Assembly (NCBI GenBank): GCA_002481295.1
Contig: DLDU01000068.1
Location: 1 to 64,000, forward strand
Direction: 5' to 3'
DNA: 64,000 bases
Source: Prevotella sp. UBA7764
GTDB taxonomy: Bacteria > Bacteroidota > Bacteroidia > Bacteroidales > Bacteroidaceae
The translations under genes and the position numbers were made by a program. Under the pieces are notes generated by a model that was not told the DNA's origin, did not search any database, and saw nothing but the letters and a program-made list of their open reading frames with translations. Shown piece after piece: positions 58,059 through 64,000 of the stretch. Each line of letters opens with the position of its first letter. The stretch's first letter is position 1.

Positions 58059-58634
58059 ATGGCACAAGCAAGTATTGACACCCTGATTAAGAACATACTG
58101 AGCGATCTGCGCGTGGAACTGACTGATGAGTTCGACCAGAACTTTGAGCGGCAGTCCTACTTTGGCCGTGCATGGCAGCGCAGGAAAACTCCTATTGGCG
58201 ACGGTGCACTGCTACAGAAAAGCGGAGCCTTGCGCCGTAGCATTCACAGCCCACGAACCAGCGACACCGGCATTACGTTCTCTTCATCGTTACCCTACGC
58301 CTCCATCCATAACGAGGGTGGCGAGATTGAGGTAACGGCGAAGATGAAGCGTTTCTTTTGGGCCAAATACTATGAGGCCTCAGGCAGCGTTAGCCGTAAG
58401 AAGGATGGTTCAGAGAGCCGTTCAAAGCGCAACGTGGCCCGTTCTGCTGCCGCTGAGTTCTACCGTCGTATGGCCTTGATGAAGGTCGGCCAGATGATAA
58501 AGATGCCGGAGCGCAGGTTCATCGGTGGTGGCCCCGAAGTGGAAGCCATCGTGCGCAGCATCATTGATGAGAATCTGAATGAATATCTAACACAGTACGA
58601 AAATGCGAAAAGAGTTTTATCTGGCCGTCAGTGA
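58059..58634 (+). CDS. virion morphogenesis protein (Mu gpG-like)
   Basis: 191 residues. WQRRKTPIGDGALLQKSGAL, RRSIHSPRTSDTGITFSSSL and PYASIHNEGGEI are the hallmark of the gpG/phage tail-completion family (a conserved L-x-x-S/T-G-x-L-R-x-S-I pattern and Y-A-x-I-H-x-x-G). C-terminal PERRFIGGGPEV follows the family. It helps tail or head completion. It overlaps the next gene by 32 nt. Confidence 0.85.
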   Translation: MAQASIDTLIKNILSDLRVELTDEFDQNFERQSYFGRAWQRRKTPIGDGALLQKSGALRRSIHSPRTSDTGITFSSSLPYASIHNEGGEIEVTAKMKRFFWAKYYEASGSVSRKKDGSESRSKRNVARSAAAEFYRRMALMKVGQMIKMPERRFIGGGPEVEAIVRSIIDENLNEYLTQYENAKRVLSGRQ

Positions 58635-59205
58635 ACGGCTCATGCACAGCTACCGTTTGTCTGATGGTAGCATTCAACAAATCTACAAGGAAGAGGATGT
58701 GCCAGAGGGAGCAGAGCACATTATCCAGCATGCGGACTTGTGGAACAATAACGTGGAGTATATCGAGCAGGAAACCAACTGGCCGCGTCCGGCTGTGTTC
58801 GTTGAGTTCCGGCCTATCCTGTGGGAGCGTATGACCACTCGCGGAGCCAACGGGTACCAGGCACGTGCAGAAGTACGTCTGCACATCGTCACCGACTGGA
58901 AAGGTGGCGCATCGTCAGAGTATAGCAACGAAATGCGACTGCAGAGCATTGAAGATCTGGATCTGAGTGAGCAGATACATACTGTCATGCTTGGGCTGCA
59001 TGGCGACCATTTCGGTGATGTGGAGATACAGGCTACTCTGACGAACCACAACCATGAGGAGCTGATAGAGAATGTCGAGGTTTACAATGTTACCTTCGTG
59101 CGTTCTATCGAGAAAAAGACGCAGAGGATTCGGGTTCCAATGGATGCTAAGTTAGTGTCGCCCGGAGGTCAGGAAACGGAGGTCGTAGGGCCTGAAATAC
59201 CCTAA
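58603..59205 (+). CDS. phage structural protein of unknown family
   Basis: 200 residues starting inside the gpG-like gene. The body is beta-rich (ARAEVRLHIVTDWKGGASSE, VEIQATLTNHNHEELIENVE, VYNVTFVRSIEKK), in keeping with tail-terminator or joining proteins that follow gpG in Mu-like phages (compare gp37). Last gene of the rightward module. Function inferred from place. Confidence 0.6.
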   Translation: MRKEFYLAVSERLMHSYRLSDGSIQQIYKEEDVPEGAEHIIQHADLWNNNVEYIEQETNWPRPAVFVEFRPILWERMTTRGANGYQARAEVRLHIVTDWKGGASSEYSNEMRLQSIEDLDLSEQIHTVMLGLHGDHFGDVEIQATLTNHNHEELIENVEVYNVTFVRSIEKKTQRIRVPMDAKLVSPGGQETEVVGPEIP

Positions 59206-59232
59206 AACGGAACAAAATAGTAACATATATAC

Positions 59233-59273
59233 AAAAAAAATCCGCAAATCGTTTGGAGGTTGCGGATTTTTTT
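59233..59273. terminator. bidirectional terminator between converging prophage modules
   Basis: AAAAAAAATCCGCAA (59233-59247) pairs with TTGCGGATTTTTTT (59260-59273) around a 12-nt loop. The A-run before and T-run after the stem make it a terminator in both directions, for the rightward gene ending at 59205 and any leftward transcript reaching here. Confidence 0.85.
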
Positions 59274-59282
59274 GTATCTTTG
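59252..59282 (+). promoter_or_regulatory. promoter nested in the terminator loop
   Basis: TTTG at 59252-59255 lies in the loop of the terminator hairpin, and TATCTTTG at 59275-59282 directly follows its T-run. The 19-bp spacer matches the Bacteroidetes consensus as well as any promoter in the window. The only thing downstream before an opposing gene is the structured region at 59288-59369. Confidence 0.7.
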
Positions 59283-59287
59283 CACCG

Positions 59288-59369
59288 AAGATGCATTGTA
59301 GGAGGCATTCCACATGTCGGCATCGCAAGATGTGCAGGCTACGAAATGACCATTTGCATCTTTTTTTTG
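59288..59369 (+). ncRNA. candidate structured small RNA with its own promoter and terminator
   Basis: About 80 nt start just after the nested promoter. AAGATGCA (59288-59295) pairs with TGCATCTT (59355-59362), the second being followed by more T residues to 59368, so the outer stem is also the terminator. Inside, CATT-GTAG pairs with CTAC-GAAATG with a small bulge, and CACAT (59310-59314 or so) with ATGTG (59330-59334), leaving a loop with GGCATCGC. No ribosome site or sensible frame is present. It ends one base before the stop of the opposing gpF-like gene. Expression is predicted, not shown. Confidence 0.55.
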
Positions 59370-59370
59370 T

Positions 59371-60630
59371 TTATATGAACTTCATCATATAAAGCAGCTC
59401 TCCGTCTGTTACCTTGCACTTGAACTCTATGGTTCTCCCTTGATAGGTTACTGTATATACATTGAAATTGAAGCTATGGTGTCTGCCCGCCTCAACCCTA
59501 TCCAGTGTTGCATTTGGGATCCATGAGTTAAAATCAGTGGCGGTTCTAAGAAGGTGAACGATATCAGGATCTCTTTTTGCCTTTGCTGCAGTTTCCGTAA
59601 AGAAAGCCTTACCAACACCAATAGTGTGCCCGTCCGCTGTTTGCACAAGCGAGCGTTTAGATGGTGTGCCGTTAATCGTTGTAGTGGCCAAATTGTTATC
59701 GGCCCACTGTATCGCCTTTTCTCTCGCCGTTCTAAACTCCTGTGGTGTAAGTCTCTGGCTGGTTCTGGAGGCTTGAGCCTGTCTGATCAATCTACATGCA
59801 GCGCAAAGCTCATTCTCCGGCACGAATGCCAGGTTAAGTTTGCCTTTGGCGATATCGCAGTCACGACAACGCTTGATGGTGTACGGGTTGTAGTCAGGGA
59901 ACGTCTTCTGCTCCATACCAGCATTAAACTGGAAGATGCCTTTGGTGTCCTTTCCTGTGGCCTGTGCTCCCCGTTGCATGGCCTCATCGCGTGGGGTGGT
60001 CGGATACTTGGTCTTGCGAACCTGTACGACTGTGCAGCGGCAGTTCCAGCCGTTGGGTGGGTAGTATGTTTGCCAGAACGGATCGCTTGGCGGCAACGTC
60101 ACACCATTAAGTGCAGCGTGTTCCGGGCGTACCTTGCTATCACCAGCCGTGCGGTACTGGAGGTTGTAGCGGTCGCCGTCCTGTTCTATCTGCTCCCACT
60201 TGCCAGCCATTTCAGCCGATGACTGCACGAAGTTGTACTCAGCACGGAGATAGTTTTTGTTGTAGGTTTCGTCTATCTTTCGAACGTCGTTTAAGAACTG
60301 TTCAAACGGCTTTCGGTTGCCGCTCTCATCAACCAGGGATGGGAAGGCCTCATTGAGTTCGTGGAACGTCTTAATTCCGCTGAAGATATAATCAGACTGT
60401 TGGAGCCGCTGACGCATACGGTCGGACATGGCTGTCTGGGAGAAAGCCGCATCGAGCACCTGGGCATGCGTATCGATGAAATCCTGCACGGGTTTCTCCC
60501 TCAGGATATCAACACTGAACTGCGCTCCAGCTTTCGAGTGAAGCGACTGCATCATGGGTTCGAAGAGGGCTGAAAGCTGCTGGCGTAGCGCGTCCGTTTC
60601 CGGGCTTGCCAACTCCAGAGTTCCGGGCAT
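59371..60630 (-). CDS. Mu gpF-like head morphogenesis protein with C-terminal extension
   Basis: 419 residues if it starts at the ATG at 60630. The gpF core includes NLQYRTAGDSKVRPEHAALN, GVTLPPSDPFWQTYYPPNGW and NCRCTVVQV, the classic signature of phage Mu F-like (SPP1 gp7) minor head proteins. After this come CRDCD and CAACRLI (a possible zinc site) and about 120 residues (SKRSLVQTADGHTIGVGKAF, then TLDRVEAGRHHSFNFNVYTV) that resemble nuclease-like modules of the barnase/EndoU/colicin/RelE type attached to other phage F proteins. The frame is open and protein-like for 20 codons above the ATG, in the -1 frame relative to the portal gene. Confidence 0.85.
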   Translation of the reverse strand: MPGTLELASPETDALRQQLSALFEPMMQSLHSKAGAQFSVDILREKPVQDFIDTHAQVLDAAFSQTAMSDRMRQRLQQSDYIFSGIKTFHELNEAFPSLVDESGNRKPFEQFLNDVRKIDETYNKNYLRAEYNFVQSSAEMAGKWEQIEQDGDRYNLQYRTAGDSKVRPEHAALNGVTLPPSDPFWQTYYPPNGWNCRCTVVQVRKTKYPTTPRDEAMQRGAQATGKDTKGIFQFNAGMEQKTFPDYNPYTIKRCRDCDIAKGKLNLAFVPENELCAACRLIRQAQASRTSQRLTPQEFRTAREKAIQWADNNLATTTINGTPSKRSLVQTADGHTIGVGKAFFTETAAKAKRDPDIVHLLRTATDFNSWIPNATLDRVEAGRHHSFNFNVYTVTYQGRTIEFKCKVTDGELLYMMKFI

Positions 60631-60661
60631 GTCAGCCAGCAGCTCTGTATATCGGCTGTGC

Positions 60662-60696
60662 AGCCCCTCGTAGTCAGAGGGGCTTAGTCGAAAAAA
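60662..60696 (-). promoter_or_regulatory. putative -1 ribosomal frameshift site, portal to gpF
   Basis: Reading leftward, the portal codons CGT TTT TTC GAC TAA contain the slippery heptamer T_TTT_TTC (60696-60690). Five bases later begins a perfect 8-bp stem AGCCCCTC / GAGGGGCT (60684-60677 and 60669-60662) with a 7-nt loop. Slipping back one base gives ...RFF-RLSPSDYEGLHSRYTELLAD-M..., joining the gpF frame without a stop. The heptamer, spacer and stem all fall within the usual ranges. Internal initiation of gpF at 60630 is the alternative. Confidence 0.55.
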
Positions 60697-62030
60697 CGGC
60701 TCTCATTTGGCTTGTGTTGGCCTTTCTTTTCATCATCGGGCGTTTCCCCGCCGTTGCTCCCGTTATCGTCATGTTGGGGCTGTGTGGGGCCAATCAGGGG
60801 CTGCTGCTGTCTGCGTTCCCCAACAGGGATGCCGTATTTGTTCTCGAAGTACTTGCCCTCAACCTCATAGTTGTTGACAACCAGTTCCTCGACGGCCTTC
60901 TGCTGCTCAGGCGTGTAGTCCACAGAGTCATCCCATTTGAACTGCAGGCCTTGAAGTGGGAACCCGTGCCGTATCATTCGTGGTATGAGCTGCTCGTTGA
61001 TGATATCGCACAGCATATCACGGTCGGCATCGATAAGGTTCTCGAACACCTCCAGATGCGTTTCTGACTGACTGAGTGAGCTACCGTCCTCGATGGTCAT
61101 TGTCTGACCGATGACCAGCTTCGAAAGTTCAGAGTTGGCGCGATCCACTCGTTTGTCGTACACGTTGAAGGCATCGCCCTTTGAACTCTCCACCACCTCG
61201 ATATCGGTTCCCTCCTGAAACAGTCCCCAACCCTCGGTTCCCATTTCGGCCATCATCTTTTCCATCTTGGCCAGCTCCTTATCGTCACGGGTCGTGGTGT
61301 GGGCTATGCGCATAGGCATGCCGAAGATTTCAGCGAAGGTGTCCCAAAAGGCCAACGCGTTCTTTTTGGGTATGGTCTGAGTGGCTGCCTTCAGGAATAA
61401 TCCCAAGGCCTCAGGCTGTCCCACCTCCACGAGCCAGTCGCAGAATGGTGGCTGGTGGTAGTCGATGCCAGTATGCCAGTCCATACCCAATTCGGGGATG
61501 ACGCGGTGATATTCAGGAATGACGTGCTTACGCTCTATGAGCCTCACGCCGTTATATGTAAGCCTTCCGTTGATATCGGTTGTCAGGTCGCCCAACTCTA
61601 TGAGCGAGTGGCCCCAATAGTTAGCATCGAGCGCATAGTGCAAGAGCTGCTTGAACCAGGGCTTTGCAAAGAACTTGGCGGCTTCCTCATTCTCTTTCTC
61701 CTTATCATCTACCAGTTTGAATGCTTTAGCCAATACAAAACCCTCGCGCTGCTGGATACAGCCCGAAAGATGCAGGTCGATATCCACGTCACGGTAGATA
61801 TCATAAAGACGCTGGCGGTTGGGGTTATCAACGTTGATGGCCATCTGCCATGCGTGCCTCCAGTCACCGATATCCTTACGAGTCAGCGCGTCGGTCTGAC
61901 GCTGTAACTCCACGACCATCTTTTTCAGTCGCTTGCGGTCGCCCTCCTTTGCCAGATTGAACGTACCGTATTGTGAATTCAGTACACGCCCTGATAGCGG
62001 GTTCTGCTTGTTATTTCCTTTCTTTTTCAT
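60684..62030 (-). CDS. phage portal protein (DUF935, Mu gp29-like)
   Basis: 448 residues matching DUF935: WRHAWQMAINVDNPNRQRLY, YRDVDIDLHLSGCIQQREGF, ALDANYWGHSLIELGDLTTD, YNGVRLIERKHVIPEYHRVI and FWDTFAEIFGMPMRIAHTTT. It forms the dodecameric ring through which DNA enters the head. The C-terminal 45 residues are hydrophilic and end SRFFD at the putative frameshift site. It starts three bases after the DUF1320 stop. Confidence 0.92.
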   Translation of the reverse strand: MKKKGNNKQNPLSGRVLNSQYGTFNLAKEGDRKRLKKMVVELQRQTDALTRKDIGDWRHAWQMAINVDNPNRQRLYDIYRDVDIDLHLSGCIQQREGFVLAKAFKLVDDKEKENEEAAKFFAKPWFKQLLHYALDANYWGHSLIELGDLTTDINGRLTYNGVRLIERKHVIPEYHRVIPELGMDWHTGIDYHQPPFCDWLVEVGQPEALGLFLKAATQTIPKKNALAFWDTFAEIFGMPMRIAHTTTRDDKELAKMEKMMAEMGTEGWGLFQEGTDIEVVESSKGDAFNVYDKRVDRANSELSKLVIGQTMTIEDGSSLSQSETHLEVFENLIDADRDMLCDIINEQLIPRMIRHGFPLQGLQFKWDDSVDYTPEQQKAVEELVVNNYEVEGKYFENKYGIPVGERRQQQPLIGPTQPQHDDNGSNGGETPDDEKKGQHKPNESRFFD

Positions 62031-62033
62031 ACC

Positions 62034-62453
62034 TTACCAATTATGCTTTAGTTTCGGCTGTGAGCTATACTTGAAAAGGAAGCCTGTAGGCTCTCCGTCT
62101 TCATCAGTGGCCAAAGGTAAGTCAGGCAAGATCTTCTCGGCCTGTACGCCCTTCAGCCAATCGAGGGCGCGTTCGTAACGCTTCTCGCGGATCTGCATAC
62201 CCATATTCTGGGGCAGCGACGCGGCCATGTGGTACAGTGCAATATCACAGGTGTACATGACCACAAGCTGGTTGCGGTTATCACCATCGGCACTGAATAT
62301 GGCCTGGCAGTCATACTTGGGGCGTAGGTAGCCCGCTATTTCCTCGATGGCCTCCTTCTCGGCTTTGGCCCGGTTCTCGGCACTCACCTGAGTAACGATG
62401 CGTAGCGCACCCTCACCGATAACCACCTTGTAATCTTCGTCTGTGATGAACAT
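62034..62453 (-). CDS. DUF1320 family phage protein (Mu gp36-like)
   Basis: 139 residues. MFITDEDYKVVIGEGALRIV, AEKEAIEEIAGYLRPKYDC, MYTCDIALYHMAASLP and YERALDWLKGVQAEKILPDL fit DUF1320, a small head protein near the head-tail join. In Mu it lies after the major capsid gene; here it sits between terminase and portal, a rearranged order. Confidence 0.87.
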   Translation of the reverse strand: MFITDEDYKVVIGEGALRIVTQVSAENRAKAEKEAIEEIAGYLRPKYDCQAIFSADGDNRNQLVVMYTCDIALYHMAASLPQNMGMQIREKRYERALDWLKGVQAEKILPDLPLATDEDGEPTGFLFKYSSQPKLKHNW

Positions 62454-62455
62454 AT

Positions 62456-62644
62456 TTATAATTGTTTTTTTAATTCCTCATAACTGTATCTTTCGATATA
62501 GTGCTTATCCCCATTTTTCATAGAGACTACATAACTCGTGCTATATCCGTCGTAATCTTCTTTGAGTGAGCTAATATCGTCGATATTAACCTCAATAGTT
62601 CCACCATATCGCCCGCTGCCTATCAGATGTGCAAACTTTGCCAT
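62456..62644 (-). CDS. small phage protein
   Basis: 62 residues: MAKFAHLIGSGRYGGTIEVN then IDDISSLKEDYDGYSTSYVV and a KNGDKHYIERYSYEEL end. Beta-rich and acidic. Its stop is two bases before the DUF1320 ATG. No family recognised. Confidence 0.65.
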   Translation of the reverse strand: MAKFAHLIGSGRYGGTIEVNIDDISSLKEDYDGYSTSYVVSMKNGDKHYIERYSYEELKKQL

Positions 62645-62651
62645 AGTTTCG

Positions 62652-62882
62652 TTATTTAGTTACGAACAAAGCGCGTTTCTCGATATCCTGAACCTTCACG
62701 CCTTTCCTGAACTGATGCGTGGCCACCATTTTCTTGATGTCCTGTTTAGCCACCACCACCAGTTTTCCATTAACTACTACTACGAGCTGTTTACGGCCCG
62801 TCAGCTTCTGAAGCTTAACGGCCTTTTTGACGGCGCGTTTGTAACGCCATGCGTTGTACAAGTCTTTAATCAGTTGTATCAT
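62652..62882 (-). CDS. small basic phage protein
   Basis: 76 residues from the ATG at 62882, one base after the terminase stop; frame open further up only within the terminase gene. Very basic (KDLYNAWRYKRAVKKAVKLQ) with a beta hairpin QLVVVVNGKLVVVAKQDI. It might be a head or packaging accessory protein. No family recognised. Confidence 0.65.
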   Translation of the reverse strand: MIQLIKDLYNAWRYKRAVKKAVKLQKLTGRKQLVVVVNGKLVVVAKQDIKKMVATHQFRKGVKVQDIEKRALFVTK

Positions 62883-62883
62883 A

Positions 62884-64000
62884 TTACCATGTATTTTTGG
62901 GGCTCGGACGTTTGCCGAACCTCGGTGTAAACTTTTGTATGCGCGTGTTCTTTTGTAATATATAGATGGCTCCCTCGTCGGCATCCGGCGCGTCATCGTT
63001 GCCGCTCATTCCCTTTTGGAAAGCCAAAGTCTGCTCAAGTCCGGCCTGCATGTCCGGGTCATCTTTCTGCGACTCATCGTAGAACACAAAGCCACGTTCC
63101 CATAACGGACTGATTGCCTCTATACGCTGGAACTTATCGGGCTTCTTTCGTTTGTCGCCTGTGATGGGCAGTTGGTAGCCTCTAAGCTCTCCCTCAGTGG
63201 TGAAGTCATCGAGTATCATATCCTGCATGAAGGAAGCCTCCATTGCAAAGCGGATGGCAATGCCCTCTTCCTGGCTCCACTCATAGATATCATAGCACCA
63301 CCTTACCATTTCAGCAAGGGAGGTCTTACGGACGAAGGCCCTCAGTTGCCAGAGGTTCGTCTTCTGCTTTCCCCATAGCTTCGCGGACTTGGTATCGTTC
63401 TTTTGGGTTCCCTTCCAAGATGGGTCGATGTAAAGGACGAATTCAGAGAACTCCTTCCACTTGGGACGCTTGGCCCAACGTATCCACTCATGCTTGAACA
63501 CGTTACCCTCCACAATCGGGTTGTGCATCATCTCCTTGTTCCAAGCGCGGTAGCCGACAAACTCTTCATAAGCCCGTGCCTCTTCCTTAGTCCATTTATC
63601 CTTCCATACAGGCTCGCCATCGTTGTCAACTGCATAGACAGTCGAAACGTGTACGCCCTTTGTGGCACAGATGTTGGCCAGTACTGAGGTCTTACTAATG
63701 AGGTTGCCCACCATGATAAAGCGGCCACGTCCTACATCAAGCGCACCGAAAAGGGCCTCTTTTACCCAATCCGTCAACTCGCCCACACGTCGCTTGTTTC
63801 GGCATAGCTCATCATCGTCGAGGTCATCTATAACGATGTAGTCGGGACGTGCCTCGCGCTTTCTGAGACCACGTGGCGACTGCCCGCGACCGCATGCCAA
63901 GAATGAAACGCCGTTACGTGTGGTGAACTCTCCCTCCGTCCAATCGCCCAAGGTCATCTGCTCCCCAAAGTCGGCAATAATGCGCTTGTTGTACTGGAGC
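62884..64000 (-). CDS. phage terminase large subunit (Mu gp28-like), 5' end outside the window
   Basis: The frame is still open at the window edge (LQYNKRIIADFGEQ before the first Met). Walker B region RPDYIVIDDLDDDELCRNKR, then the motif GRFIMVGNLISKTSVLANIC, and the nuclease part FVLYIDPSWKGTQKNDTKSA with the first acidic residue and YILQKNTRIQKF near the end. The Walker A part lies beyond 64000. It packages DNA into the procapsid by ATP hydrolysis and cuts it. First visible gene of the leftward module. Confidence 0.9.
   Translation of the reverse strand, partial: LQYNKRIIADFGEQMTLGDWTEGEFTTRNGVSFLACGRGQSPRGLRKREARPDYIVIDDLDDDELCRNKRRVGELTDWVKEALFGALDVGRGRFIMVGNLISKTSVLANICATKGVHVSTVYAVDNDGEPVWKDKWTKEEARAYEEFVGYRAWNKEMMHNPIVEGNVFKHEWIRWAKRPKWKEFSEFVLYIDPSWKGTQKNDTKSAKLWGKQKTNLWQLRAFVRKTSLAEMVRWCYDIYEWSQEEGIAIRFAMEASFMQDMILDDFTTEGELRGYQLPITGDKRKKPDKFQRIEAISPLWERGFVFYDESQKDDPDMQAGLEQTLAFQKGMSGNDDAPDADEGAIYILQKNTRIQKFTPRFGKRPSPKNTW

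Larger units (their letters stand above)
48395..64000. mobile_element. Mu-like transposable prophage, right part outside the window
   Basis: The order repressor (minus) / operator / HTH proteins / MuA-type transposase / MuB-type ATPase / GemA-like / Gam-like / gpG-like / gpF-like / portal DUF935 / DUF1320 / terminase is that of phage Mu relatives, in a version adapted to Bacteroidales (similar in kind to the Hankyphage group, though that identity is not shown). Early genes read rightward to 59205, head genes read leftward to 59371. The left coordinate is a guess at the repeat array; the right end, the tail genes and any diversity-generating retroelement would be beyond 64000. No gene seen is broken, so the phage could be active. 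Confidence 0.9.

Noticed and set aside
48395-64000. Diversity-generating retroelement within the prophage
   Set aside because: No reverse transcriptase, Avd-like gene or template/variable repeat pair was seen in the visible part.
1-64000. tRNA, tmRNA or rRNA genes
   Set aside because: No cloverleaf with a T-loop consensus or rRNA signature was found on either strand by eye.

Overview
The window looks like a chromosomal segment of a member of the Bacteroidota, order Bacteroidales, most likely a Prevotella-type genome. The reasons are the many TAnnTTTG -7 boxes (often with TTTG about 20 bp upstream), the almost complete lack of strong Shine-Dalgarno sites, and families typical of this group (DUF3843, DUF3316, TIGR02757, membrane-anchored LytTR and AraC regulators, C199/C208 OxyR, a SusC/TonB-type receptor). 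No rRNA or tRNA gene was seen.

From 1 to about 47.7 kb is host chromosome. It holds an M1 aminopeptidase, a free methionine sulfoxide reductase, a TonB-dependent receptor with a downstream TPR gene, a DUF4160/DUF2442 pair, an Nramp metal transporter, OxyR with a DEDDh exonuclease, a two-domain esterase next to a pectinase gene broken by one stop codon, a PabB/PabC pair with a small tyrosine phosphatase, an ECF sigma factor operon, small secreted and lipoproteins, a PIF1-like helicase, an S41 peptidase, topoisomerase IV subunit A, a MATE pump, a threonine aldolase/SNF2/MGMT cluster and pyruvate formate-lyase with its activase. Decay is conspicuous: an outer-membrane protein remnant, an ABC permease and an AraC gene that end at the same point, a GH28 pectinase with an in-frame TAG, a PutA-like fragment and a 23-codon AAA-ATPase stub.

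From about 48.4 kb to the right edge lies a Mu-like transposable prophage. Its early module reads rightward: a divergent repressor with a paired operator, an HTH protein, a MuA-type transposase, a MuB-type ATPase, several small proteins, a RecA-like ATPase, DUF4406, a Dam methylase, a GemA-like protein, a Gam-like protein, an HTH protein and a gpG-like virion protein. The structural module reads leftward from beyond the edge: terminase large subunit (partial), two small proteins, DUF1320, portal (DUF935) and a gpF-like head protein.

Three signals in the prophage deserve most attention. (1) A T_TTT_TTC slippery heptamer with a perfect 8-bp stem-loop sits at the portal stop codon, placed so that -1 frameshifting would fuse portal to gpF. 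(2) The gap between the converging modules holds a terminator whose loop carries the -33 box of a promoter, followed by about 80 nt that fold strongly and end in a U-run: a candidate small RNA. (3) The transposase appears to have Glu instead of Asp at its second catalytic position. All functional statements are from reading the sequence; no database search was run.
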